Assembly (NCBI GenBank): GCA_011375175.1
Contig: DRME01000121.1
Location: forward strand, 1 to 39,597
Origin: Deltaproteobacteria bacterium
GTDB taxonomy: Bacteria > Desulfobacterota > GWC2-55-46 > DRME01
DNA: 39,597 nucleotides
Direction: 5' to 3'
Positions 33,643 to 39,597 of the stretch are shown here, piece after piece (position 1 is the stretch's first letter; each line of letters starts with the position of its first letter). The notes under the pieces were generated by a model. It saw only the letters and a list, made by a program, of their open reading frames with translations, had not been told where the DNA came from and did not search any database. Position numbers and translations under genes: made by a program.

Positions 33643-34797
33643 TCAAGGCTTTTTTTGCGCCGTCGACGAAACGCCGGCCGAACGGTCGGTTTTTTTTCCG
33701 AAGGGGGAGAAGTCGAGTCTCAGGGAGTCGGCCACGCCGCGGTGGGTCACGCGCCCGTCGTGGACGTTCACGCCCGAGGCGAGGGCGGGGTTTGCGTTCA
33801 GGGCCCCGACGGCTCCCCTGGCGGCGAAGTCGAGGAGGTAGGGGAGTGTTGCGTTGGTGAGGGCGAAGGTCGATGTGCGCGGCACGGCGCCCGGTATGTT
33901 GGCCACGCCGTAATGGAGCACGCCCTCCTCTTCGTAGACGGGCTCCGAGTGGGTGGTGGGCCGTATGGTCTCGACACAGCCGCCCTGGTCCACGGCCACG
34001 TCGACGACGACGGCCCCCTTTCTCATCTGCGAGACCAGCTCCCTCTTGACGAGCACGGGCGTTCTCGCTCCGGCGCGGTGGACCGCTCCGATGAGAAGGT
34101 CGCAGCCCCTGACGGCCCGTTCGATGTTGTAGGCGTTGGAGACGAGGGTTTTGACCCTCGCGCCGAAGACCTCTTCTATGCGGCGGAACTTCTCCACGTC
34201 CACGTCGAGGACCGTCACGTCGGCGCCCAGGGCGGCGGCGACCCTCAGGGCGTTCACGCCCACCGTGCCGGCCCCTATGACGGTTATCTCTCCGCGCTCG
34301 ACGCCGGGCACTCCGCCGAGCAGCACACCGCGCCCGCCCCGGGGCCTGGTGAGGTAGTGGGCCCCTATCTGGACGGCGAGCCTGCCCGCCACCTCGCTCA
34401 TGGGCTTGAGCACGGGCAGCCCCCGCCCCGGCTCCTCGATGGTCTCGTAGGCCACGGCCGTGACGCCGCGCTCGACGAGCTCCTCCACGAGCCTTCTCTT
34501 GGCCGCCAGGTGGAGGAACCCGAAGAGCACCAGGCCCGGACGAAGCATCCCGTACTCCGAAGGCTGGGGCTCCTTGACCTTGCAGACGAGATCGGCCCTG
34601 CCGTAGACCTCGGAGGCGTCGCCGGTGAGCTCGGCCCCGGCCCCGGCGTAGAGGTCGTCGGCCAGGGCGCTGCCCTCTCCGGCTCCGCGCTGGACCAGAA
34701 CCCGCGCACCGGCGTCGACGAGCGCCTTCACGCCCGAGGGCACGACCGCCACGCGGTACTCGTTGTCCATCACCTCTTTGGGCACTCCGATTATCAC
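33643..34797 (-). CDS. ald: Alanine dehydrogenase
   Basis: 384 residues; interconverts alanine with pyruvate and ammonia using NAD. The N-terminus [25 protein letters not shown] (catalytic Lys region), LFGFLHLAA (catalytic His region) and the Rossmann motif [19 protein letters not shown] are all typical. The start is taken as GTG at 34797, matching the family N-terminus and preceded by GGAG; the frame stays open far upstream through palindrome P3 but that extension is not protein-like. The last about 15 residues are unusually basic. Palindrome P3 lies 40 bp upstream. Confidence 0.93.
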   Translation of the reverse strand: MIIGVPKEVMDNEYRVAVVPSGVKALVDAGARVLVQRGAGEGSALADDLYAGAGAELTGDASEVYGRADLVCKVKEPQPSEYGMLRPGLVLFGFLHLAAKRRLVEELVERGVTAVAYETIEEPGRGLPVLKPMSEVAGRLAVQIGAHYLTRPRGGRGVLLGGVPGVERGEITVIGAGTVGVNALRVAAALGADVTVLDVDVEKFRRIEEVFGARVKTLVSNAYNIERAVRGCDLLIGAVHRAGARTPVLVKRELVSQMRKGAVVVDVAVDQGGCVETIRPTTHSEPVYEEEGVLHYGVANIPGAVPRTSTFALTNATLPYLLDFAARGAVGALNANPALASGVNVHDGRVTHRGVADSLRLDFSPFGKKTDRSAGVSSTAQKKP

Positions 34798-34836
34798 TGT
34801 GTCAACTCCGTTCTCGGTCCGTCGTTCGTTATGTTC

Positions 34837-34912
34837 GGCGGTCCCTGGGAGGCTCGGCCCGCGCCGGACGGGACTGTTACGCCCTTGCGGCCCGAGCCTC
34901 CCAGGGACCGCC
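34837..34912. repeat. P-family palindrome, copy P3
   Basis: Arms GGCGGTCCCTGGGAGGCTCGG and the complement ending AGGGACCGCC pair over about 26 bp with one mismatch. The core is a variant, CGCGCCGGACGGGA then TTACGCCCTTGCGG. It lies 40 bp upstream of ald. The outside sequence CCCCCACGAAGGCA continues as in P4, so the repeated unit is longer than the palindrome. Confidence 0.78.
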
Positions 34913-34940
34913 CCCACGAAGGCATACGGCGCGGGCAGGG

Positions 34941-35010
34941 CGTCAAAGGTCTTTGAAGGCGGTCCGGGGGAAAACCTGGGCCTGCGCCGAAGACGGCCCT
35001 TTCCCGGGAC
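34941..35010. repeat. Degenerate R-family fragment next to P3
   Basis: CAAAGGTCTTTGAAGGCGG and CCGGGGGAAAACC correspond to the linker and outer hairpin of family R in the inverted orientation, but diverged, and the central stem is missing. It joins P3 to the region after the cold-shock terminator. No gene is present in 34798-35070. Confidence 0.45.
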
Positions 35011-35070
35011 CCGCGCCTCAGGATACCCGCCGACGCTGTGCCGTGTCAAGGGGATAGAGGCCCCTGAACC

Positions 35071-35104
35071 AAAAAAAGGCCCCCGTCTTGCGACGGGGGC
35101 CTTT
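35071..35104 (-). terminator. Intrinsic terminator of the cold-shock gene
   Basis: On the minus strand AAAGGCCCCCGTC, loop GCAA, GACGGGGGCC is followed by seven T. It lies 48 bp after the csp stop codon. A second hairpin (GAAGAAG/CTTCTTC, about 35105-35135) lies between it and the gene. Confidence 0.92.
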
Positions 35105-35151
35105 GAAGAAGCTGTAAGGGGTTTCCCCCCTTCTTCGGCCGGTGTGATCTC

Positions 35152-35352
35152 TCACCTGGCCACTACGTTTACAGCCTTGGCGCCCTTCACATCCTGAGTG
35201 ATGTCGAACTCGACGAGCTGACCTTCGCTCAGGGTCTTGAAGCCTTCGCTCTGGATCGCCGAGTAGTGGACGAAGACGTCGTCGCCGCCGTCCTGCTCGA
35301 TGAAACCGTAGCCCTTGGACTCGTTGAACCATTTTACCCTACCTGTCGGCAT
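35152..35352 (-). CDS. Cold-shock domain protein (CspA family)
   Basis: 66 residues, normal length. Single-stranded nucleic acid chaperone with the OB fold. RNP1 KGYGFIEQ and RNP2 DVFVHYSAI are intact, as are [11 protein letters not shown] at the start and [10 protein letters not shown] at the end. AGGAGG lies nine bases before the ATG. It is monocistronic: own promoter about 100 bp upstream, strong terminator downstream. The long leader is usual for temperature-regulated csp mRNAs. Confidence 0.97.
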   Translation of the reverse strand: MPTGRVKWFNESKGYGFIEQDGGDDVFVHYSAIQSEGFKTLSEGQLVEFDITQDVKGAKAVNVVAR

Positions 35353-35450
35353 GAGACAAAACCTCCTTTCTGCAAATTGTACGTCGTCGAGGTTTTGTTC
35401 AACCAACGGGTACTGGGCCCTGCTGACAAACCTGCTACGAACATACAACA

Positions 35451-35479
35451 AAAATACATCAGAAACGACAGCGTGTCAA
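35451..35479 (-). promoter_or_regulatory. Promoter of the cold-shock gene
   Basis: TTGACA (35474-35479), a 17-base spacer and TATTTT (35451-35456) on the minus strand. The predicted transcript would start near 35444 and carry a leader of about 90 nt before the ATG. Confidence 0.7.
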
Positions 35480-35500
35480 CATCTTTTTTTCAGAAGACCC

Positions 35501-35538
35501 TGATTTATTACCTGGGGGAAACTTTCTAGGGTAATTCA
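35501..35538. repeat. R-family mini-copy R7: two ends joined
   Basis: Left terminal TGATTTATTACC and GGGGGAAACTTTCT run directly into the right terminal AGGGTAATTCA, with the whole interior missing. This 38-bp unit shows that the ends of family R are recognisable units. It lies 23 bp after the stop codon of the DUF167 gene. Confidence 0.65.
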
Positions 35539-35561
35539 TTTTTCCGGCTTTCCCGCGGCGC

Positions 35562-35888
35562 TCACGAGCCGCCTCCCTCGCGGCTTCCGCCTCCACGCTC
35601 AAGGCCGAGCCTGCGCGCCGCCTCACCGGCCGTGAGTCCCCTTACGTAAAGCCGCTTTGTCCGCGACCTGGGTCCCCCGGCAAGCTCCACCTGCGAGCGC
35701 CTCACCCCCAGGACCGAGGCGATGAAGTCGACGAGGCGGCGGTTGGCCCCGCCGTCCACGGGCGCCGCGGCGATACGCACCCTCAGCGCGCCGTCGCTGG
35801 CGCCGTCGACGCTGTCGCGGCTTGAGCGCGGCCGGACCCGCACCGTTACGACCACGCCGCCGTCGGCGTCCCGGAGCACGGCGGCCAT
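35562..35888 (-). CDS. DUF167 (YggU-family) protein
   Basis: About 108 residues. The conserved DUF167 core VRVRPRSSRDSV, LRVRIAAAPVDGGANRRLVDFIASVLGV and VELAGGPRSRTKRLYV is complete; the last about 12 residues are Gly/Arg-rich. The function of the family is not established. Its start overlaps the divIVA stop (TGATG). It ends the yggS-proC-yggT-divIVA-DUF167 run. Confidence 0.92.
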   Translation of the reverse strand: MAAVLRDADGGVVVTVRVRPRSSRDSVDGASDGALRVRIAAAPVDGGANRRLVDFIASVLGVRRSQVELAGGPRSRTKRLYVRGLTAGEAARRLGLERGGGSREGGGS

Positions 35889-36385
35889 CACTTGCCGGAG
35901 AGGAAACGGAGCTCGAACTGGCCGGCGTCGTCCCTTTCGGCCGGCGCTTCCTCGTCGATGAGCCTGCGGTAGTAATCCAGCGTGGAGCGCAGGGCGGCGC
36001 AGAGCTCTCTGCGGCGCCTGTCGAGACGCGATATCTCGTCCTGGATCCGCATGGCCCGGTCGTGGGCCCTCGCCGTGAGCTCCTCGGCCTTTCCGCGGGC
36101 CTCGGAGACGATGAGGGAGGCCTCCTTGCGGGCCGCCTCCCTCAGGTCGTCGGCCATCTTCTGGGCCGTCGTCACGGCGTCACGGAGCACGGACTCCCGC
36201 TTTTCATGCTCGCTCAGTCTGGCGGCCGTGGCGCGCAACTGCTCGTCGAGCTCCGAGATCCTCGCAAAGGCGTCCTCCAGGGCCTCGGCGGCGAACTCGC
36301 GCAGCGCCTCGACCTCGTGGACGTCGTAGCCCAGGAGCCTCTTCTTGAGCTGCATCTCCCTTATCTCTATGGGGGTTCTCTTCAT
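35888..36385 (-). CDS. divIVA: DivIVA-domain protein
   Basis: 165 residues. The N-terminal DivIVA membrane-curvature-binding segment is clear (TPIEIREMQLKKRLLGYDVHEV, about 4-25), followed by a long coiled coil (about 25-145). Family members mark cell poles or division sites and recruit partners. GGAGG lies eight bases before the ATG at 36385; a GTG nine bases earlier overlaps that Shine-Dalgarno. It lies between yggT and DUF167, a common arrangement. Confidence 0.9.
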   Translation of the reverse strand: MKRTPIEIREMQLKKRLLGYDVHEVEALREFAAEALEDAFARISELDEQLRATAARLSEHEKRESVLRDAVTTAQKMADDLREAARKEASLIVSEARGKAEELTARAHDRAMRIQDEISRLDRRRRELCAALRSTLDYYRRLIDEEAPAERDDAGQFELRFLSGK

Positions 36386-36419
36386 GACGACCACCTCCAG
36401 CTTCTTGTCGGCGCCGCCG

Positions 36420-36716
36420 TCAGCGCAGGGTGACGGCGATGTCGTGGAGCGTCCTTACGAGGAAGGACTGGAGAAAAAAGATGGCCAGAAGCACGACGAT
36501 GGGCGAGATGTCGAGCCCGCCCATGAAGGGCAGCCTGCGGCGCACCTCGTAGAGCACGGGCTCGGTGGCCTGGTAAAGGAACCTGACTATCGGGTTGTAG
36601 GGGTCGGGATTGACCCACGAGAGCAGCGCCCTTATGATTATTATCCACATATAGATGGTGAGGCCGTAGGAGAGGACCACGGCCAGCGCCTCGAGCAGAT
36701 TCGCCAGTACGAACAT
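36420..36716 (-). CDS. yggT: YggT-family membrane protein
   Basis: 98 residues with two hydrophobic segments (about 5-27 and 68-88). The conserved stretch IIIRALLSWVNPDPYNPIVRFLYQATEPVL is the YggT signature. Family members have been linked to osmotic tolerance and cell-envelope growth, but the mechanism is unknown. The start has only a weak GGCGG. It lies between proC and divIVA. Confidence 0.92.
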   Translation of the reverse strand: MFVLANLLEALAVVLSYGLTIYMWIIIIRALLSWVNPDPYNPIVRFLYQATEPVLYEVRRRLPFMGGLDISPIVVLLAIFFLQSFLVRTLHDIAVTLR

Positions 36717-36865
36717 GAACCGCCTTGCTTCCTTTCTTCACGTTTCGGGGAAGGTCCGCGCCATCTCCCCGGGCCGTATGTGACCTTATCGGAGAACCTA
36801 TGTCTTTGCCGAGGGTCTCGTAGCCCCGTTTCGCGCGGCCGAAGAGGAGTCACGGCCACCGGCGC

Positions 36866-37690
36866 TCAGGGCTTCGTCTTCGAGAGCTCTCCGGCCCGCC
36901 TTACGGCGGCCTCCACCGCCCGCTTCACCGACGCCCTCACCCCCCCCTCCTCGAGCTTGAAGAGGGCGCTCGCCGTCGTGCCCCCCGGCGATGTCACCAT
37001 GTGGCGCAGCTCGGCCAGGTCCCGCTCCCCCTCCATGGCGAGCCTTGCCGTGCCGAGCGCGGTCTGGAGCACGAGGGTCCTCGCCTTGTCCCTGCCCAGC
37101 CCCACGAGCACGCCGGCGTCGACGAGGGCCTCGAGGAAGAGGAGTATGTAGGCCGGCCCGCTTCCGGCAAGGCCCGTGACGGCGTCGAGAAGCTGCTCGG
37201 TCTCGACGACCACCACCTTTCCCACGGCCTCGAAGAGCGCCCTCACAAGCCCCACCTGTCCGCCCGTCACCTTCTCCGAGGCATAGAGCCCTATGGCCCC
37301 CTCCATGACCAGCGCCGCCGTGTTGGGCATGGCGCGCACGACGGGCACGTCCGGTCCCACGCGCCTGCTGATGGCGGCCGTCGTAACGCCGGCCGCCGCC
37401 GACACTACGAGCTTGCCCTCGCCGAGCCCCGGGGCGGCCTCGGCGAGGGCCGAGTCCACGTCGCCGGGCTTCACGGCGACGATGACCATGTCCGATAGAG
37501 AGGCGAGCTCGGCGTTGGTGGCGCAGAGCCCCACGCCGTAGCGCCCGGCCACATCCCTTGCACGCCGCGCCGAGCTGTCGCACACGTACACCTGCGAGGG
37601 CTCGACCCTGCCCGAGGCGACAAGCCCCTTGACCAGCGCCTCGCCCATGTTGCCGACGCCGATGAAACCTATCTTCCTGTCCGTGAGCAT
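36866..37690 (-). CDS. proC: Pyrroline-5-carboxylate reductase
   Basis: 274 residues. Last step of proline synthesis, reducing pyrroline-5-carboxylate with NAD(P)H. Rossmann motif IGFIGVGNMGEALVKGL (about 7-23), then VIVAVKPGDVDSAL, VVRAMPNTAALVMEG, and the C-terminal dimer domain with DAVTGLAGSGPAYILLFLEAL and MVTSPGGTTASAL. All family hallmarks are present. The upstream Shine-Dalgarno is poor. Confidence 0.96.
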   Translation of the reverse strand: MLTDRKIGFIGVGNMGEALVKGLVASGRVEPSQVYVCDSSARRARDVAGRYGVGLCATNAELASLSDMVIVAVKPGDVDSALAEAAPGLGEGKLVVSAAAGVTTAAISRRVGPDVPVVRAMPNTAALVMEGAIGLYASEKVTGGQVGLVRALFEAVGKVVVVETEQLLDAVTGLAGSGPAYILLFLEALVDAGVLVGLGRDKARTLVLQTALGTARLAMEGERDLAELRHMVTSPGGTTASALFKLEEGGVRASVKRAVEAAVRRAGELSKTKP

Positions 37691-37700
37691 ACCGCCATAT

Positions 37701-37729
37701 ATTCTACAACAACGGCGAGCGCAAGTTAA
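37701..37729 (-). promoter_or_regulatory. Candidate promoter immediately before proC
   Basis: TTAACT (37724-37729), a 17-base spacer and TAGAAT (37701-37706) on the minus strand. The predicted start would be only about four bases before the proC ATG, giving an almost leaderless mRNA, which fits the lack of a strong Shine-Dalgarno. Confidence 0.4.
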
Positions 37730-37848
37730 GGAAAGTTTTTCGCCGGCGGAGACTTCCGCGCGCCGGGAGGCCGGGAGTAACGCCGCAGGGGCCGAGCGGC
37801 TTCACAGTCGTAAGGGAGAGCCGGTCCGTGAAAGGCCGGGGAGCACGC

Positions 37849-38568
37849 TCAGGCGCGGCCCCTGGAGGCGCTCCCGCCTTTCGGCGGACGCTCGCCGAAT
37901 ATGGCCGTGCCGATGCGCACTATGGTGGCCCCCTCTTCTATGGCCACCTCGAAGTCGGCCGACATGCCCATGGAGAGGTCCTTGAGCACCACGCCCGGTA
38001 TCTTTTCCCTGTTTATGCGCTCGGCTATGCGTCGAAGCGTAACGAAGTAAGGTCTCGACATCTCGGGGTCCTCGGGCTGCGGCGGGATGGCCATCAGTCC
38101 CCTCAGCCTCAGGTTCTCGAAAGAGGCGATCTCACGGGCGAGCTCCACCGCTTCGGAGGGGTGGACGCCGTGCTTGGACGCCTCGCCGCCGAGATTGACC
38201 TCGATGAGCACGTCCATCGGGGCCTTGGCCCGCTTGTTTATCTCCTTTGCAAGGCCCGCGCTGTCCACGCTCTCTATCATGTCGAAGAGCTCCACGGCGA
38301 ACTTGACCTTGTTTTTCTGGAGATGGCCTATGAGGTGCCAGCGCACCGAAGAGCGCCTTATCTTCGGTATCTTCTCCTGGGCCTCCTGCACGTAGTTCTC
38401 GCCGAAGACCCGCGCTCCTGCGGCTATGGCCCTGCGTATCTCCCTCGGCTCGCGCGACTTGGTGGCCACCACGAGCGTTATCTCCCCGGGGTCCCGGCCC
38501 GCCCTCTTGGCGGCCTTCTCGATCCGCTCCATAACGGCTGCGAGGTTTTCGCCGACAGTGCCTGCCAT
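37849..38568 (-). CDS. yggS: PLP-homeostasis protein YggS/PROSC
   Basis: 240 residues. Binds pyridoxal phosphate in a TIM barrel and balances vitamin B6 pools; no enzymatic activity is known. LVVATKSREPREIRRAI holds the PLP lysine, FGENYVQEAQEK and WHLIGHLQKNK are signature motifs, and LSMGMSADFEVAIEEGATIVRIGTAIFG closes the phosphate site. The ATG at 38568 has a G-rich Shine-Dalgarno eight bases upstream. A frame reaching 38712 would include the promoter and leader hairpin and is rejected. Confidence 0.96.
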   Translation of the reverse strand: MAGTVGENLAAVMERIEKAAKRAGRDPGEITLVVATKSREPREIRRAIAAGARVFGENYVQEAQEKIPKIRRSSVRWHLIGHLQKNKVKFAVELFDMIESVDSAGLAKEINKRAKAPMDVLIEVNLGGEASKHGVHPSEAVELAREIASFENLRLRGLMAIPPQPEDPEMSRPYFVTLRRIAERINREKIPGVVLKDLSMGMSADFEVAIEEGATIVRIGTAIFGERPPKGGSASRGRA

Positions 38569-38610
38569 CTGCATGCCCCCTGAGCTTGGATTCGCCCGGC
38601 TCAAGACGAG

Positions 38611-38644
38611 AAAACGGCCTTTTTCCACCGGAAAAGACCGTTTT
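38611..38644 (-). promoter_or_regulatory. Leader hairpin upstream of yggS, attenuator-like
   Basis: On the minus strand AAAACGGTCTTTTCC and GGAAAAAGGCCGTTTT form a stem of about 15 bp with one bulge and one U-G pair, three-base loop, ending in a short T-run. It lies between the predicted promoter (38684-38712) and the ATG, 43 bp from the start codon. It could be an attenuator or, with A-runs on the other side, a terminator of the upstream gene. Confidence 0.45.
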
Positions 38645-38683
38645 GCCACCAGATACGACATGTCTTGCCCCGGCTCGTGTGAC

Positions 38684-38712
38684 CTTATAGCACATCGGCG
38701 GGGGCGATCCAA
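38684..38712 (-). promoter_or_regulatory. Candidate promoter of yggS
   Basis: TTGGAT (38707-38712), a 17-base spacer and TATAAG (38684-38689) on the minus strand. Predicted start near 38677, leader about 110 nt. The approximately 110 bp further upstream to the Cys-rich gene hold nothing recognised. Confidence 0.55.
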
Positions 38713-38823
38713 GGGAAATTTACGGAAATCACCGTGTTAGACGGCGCGGCGGAGGGGACAGGGCCCTGGGGCGGACGGCGCGCCGGGCATGGAAGGCGGC
38801 TCTCCCGGCGAAAAGACGCCTGC

Positions 38824-38994
38824 TCAGCCGCCCCCGCCTCTCTCCCCGTCTTCCATGTGACAGGTGTCGTACTTGCCCACCACCCGCCCCAGGGGGACGC
38901 ACCACAGCCCGCCCGTCTTGTAGCAGATCTCCTTGGAGGGGTCGAGGAACTCCGAGTGGGGGCACTGCAGACACAGGACTTCCTTTTCCTTCAT
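38824..38994 (-). CDS. 56-residue cysteine-rich protein
   Basis: Begins MKEKEVLCLQCPHSEFLDPS and has five cysteines (C8, C11, C24, C32, C45), a CxxC pair and a His after C45, ending in a Gly-rich tail. The pattern suggests a zinc- or iron-sulfur-binding mini-domain. It starts 12 bp after the DUF2905 stop, with only a weak Shine-Dalgarno, so it may be translationally coupled. I do not recognise a named family. Confidence 0.65.
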   Translation of the reverse strand: MKEKEVLCLQCPHSEFLDPSKEICYKTGGLWCVPLGRVVGKYDTCHMEDGERGGGG

Positions 38995-39006
38995 GACACC
39001 ATGGAC

Positions 39007-39228
39007 TCACTTTCTCAGCAGATAGAGTATGAGAGTGGCCAGAAGACTTATGACCACCGACGTGGCCAGCGGAAAGTAGAAGGTGAAGTTGTCGCGCTTT
39101 ATGAGTATGTCGCCCGGCAGCCTTCCGAGAAGGGGTATGCGCGGGGCGAGCACGAGCACCAGGCCGATGACGACGAGCGCCGCACCGACGACTATAAGGG
39201 TCCTGCCCAGAGAGCCGAGTTCTTCCAT
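39007..39228 (-). CDS. DUF2905 two-helix membrane protein
   Basis: 73 residues: helix about 7-27 (RTLIVVGAALVVIGLVLVL), the conserved loop PRIPLLGRLPGDILIKRDNFTFYFPLATS and helix about 50-70. The loop LGRLPGDI-x-I-x-R-x-N is diagnostic of DUF2905, whose function is unknown. The ATG at 39228 has GGGAGG upstream at slightly long spacing; the longer frame to 39339 has a basic non-conserved start. Confidence 0.9.
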   Translation of the reverse strand: MEELGSLGRTLIVVGAALVVIGLVLVLAPRIPLLGRLPGDILIKRDNFTFYFPLATSVVISLLATLILYLLRK

Positions 39229-39347
39229 GGCGCGATGACACCTCCCCTCCCGGCCGCGCCGCGCGGTCCGTAAATGGAGGATACACGAAAGGACCGGAAT
39301 TTTCAAGGGCCCACGCCCCTGCCGGGAAGCTCCGTTCAAGGAAGCTC

Positions 39348-39597
39348 TGATTGGTTACCCTGGAGGAAACTTTCTGTAGAAGGGCCACAGGCCCGCGTTT
39401 CCCCCTGTCCCATCGTATGTTGTTCGGCTCTTCGGCTGTACCGGGGGTTCGGCCCGCGCCAGGCGGGATCCTTTTACGCCTTTGCGGCCCGAACCCCCCG
39501 GTACAGCCCCCACGAGGCAGCCGCCGCGGGCAGCCTGGGGGAAACTTTCTGTAGAAAGTTTCCCCCAGACCCCCTTCAAAGACTTTTAATTCCCTGC
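39348..39597. repeat. R-family repeat R8 with nested P palindrome (cut by window edge)
   Basis: Starts TGATTGGTTACCCTGG, then the first-hairpin variant with a GGGCC-ACA-GGCCC side arm, then palindrome P4, a linker (CCCCCACGAGGCAGCC), then a standard outer hairpin (CTGGGGGAAACTTTC and complement, about 39535-39568) and the linker CCTTCAAAGACTTTTAAT before the window ends. The order matches composite R2. The 39229-39347 gap upstream of DUF2905 holds nothing recognised. Confidence 0.8.
39434..39508. repeat. P-family palindrome, copy P4
   Basis: Arms GGCTGTACCGGGGGTTCGG and their complement ending GGTACAGCC pair over about 22-24 bp, around the core CGCGCCAGGCGGGATC then TTTACGCCTTTGCGG. Located inside R8 at the same relative place as P1 in R2. 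Confidence 0.8.

Noticed and set aside
34797-35049. N-terminal extension of alanine dehydrogenase
   Set aside because: The open frame continues upstream through P3 and the R fragment but is Pro/Arg/Gly-rich; the family N-terminus and a Shine-Dalgarno fix the start at the GTG at 34797.

Overview
The window is high-GC bacterial chromosomal DNA, densely coded and mostly transcribed from the minus strand. It looks Gram-negative: lipoproteins with lipoboxes, SecDF-YajC, a PgaB-like envelope glycosidase, several multihaem c-type cytochromes. The gene stock (PPi-type phosphofructokinase, PocR-GAF-GGDEF, CydA-like oxidase beside c-type cytochromes, yggS-proC-yggT-divIVA-DUF167 order) suggests a Desulfobacterota/Nitrospirota-like lineage. 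That placement is inference; no rRNA, tRNA or CRISPR array was found.

Layout. 1-9.7 kb: a DUF3592-like membrane protein, then a cyclic-di-GMP group (PAS-GGDEF-EAL, GAF-HD-GYP, PocR-GAF-GGDEF) around recJ. 9.8-14.5 kb: a lipoprotein-tgt-yajC-secD-secF operon. 14.8-21.3 kb: an SLC13 transporter with a small membrane partner, a PPi-type pfkA coupled to a sensor histidine kinase, a Ser-rich lipoprotein and a Crp/Fnr regulator. 21.5-24.5 kb: TPR-PgaB-like glycosidase and radA. 24.5-27.5 kb: the only sizeable plus-strand operon, a HEAT-repeat protein and an HD-GYP protein sharing a related N-terminal domain. 28-33.4 kb: a respiratory operon of two tiny single-helix proteins, a divergent CydA-like oxidase subunit and three c-type cytochromes (five CXXCH sites), one ending in an ethylbenzene-dehydrogenase-type haem-b domain. 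There is no CydB. 33.6-39.2 kb: ald, a cold-shock gene with its own promoter and terminator, DUF167, DivIVA, YggT, proC, yggS, a Cys-rich mini-protein and DUF2905.

The most unusual feature is in the intergenic DNA. Two families of structured repeats recur. Family R is a long imperfect palindrome of about 180-200 bp built of three hairpins and ending in TGATTAATTACCCTG-like termini. Family P is a 70-80 bp palindrome with a conserved asymmetric core and arms that differ in sequence from copy to copy but stay self-complementary. They occur alone, truncated, collapsed to fused ends, or nested together. Several lie within about 25 nt of a stop codon or directly before a Shine-Dalgarno sequence. 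The stem covariation implies that shape, not sequence, is preserved.

Best candidates for something undescribed: (1) the R/P hairpin repeats and (2) the CydB-less CydA-like/cytochrome c/EB_dh operon with its two micro-proteins.
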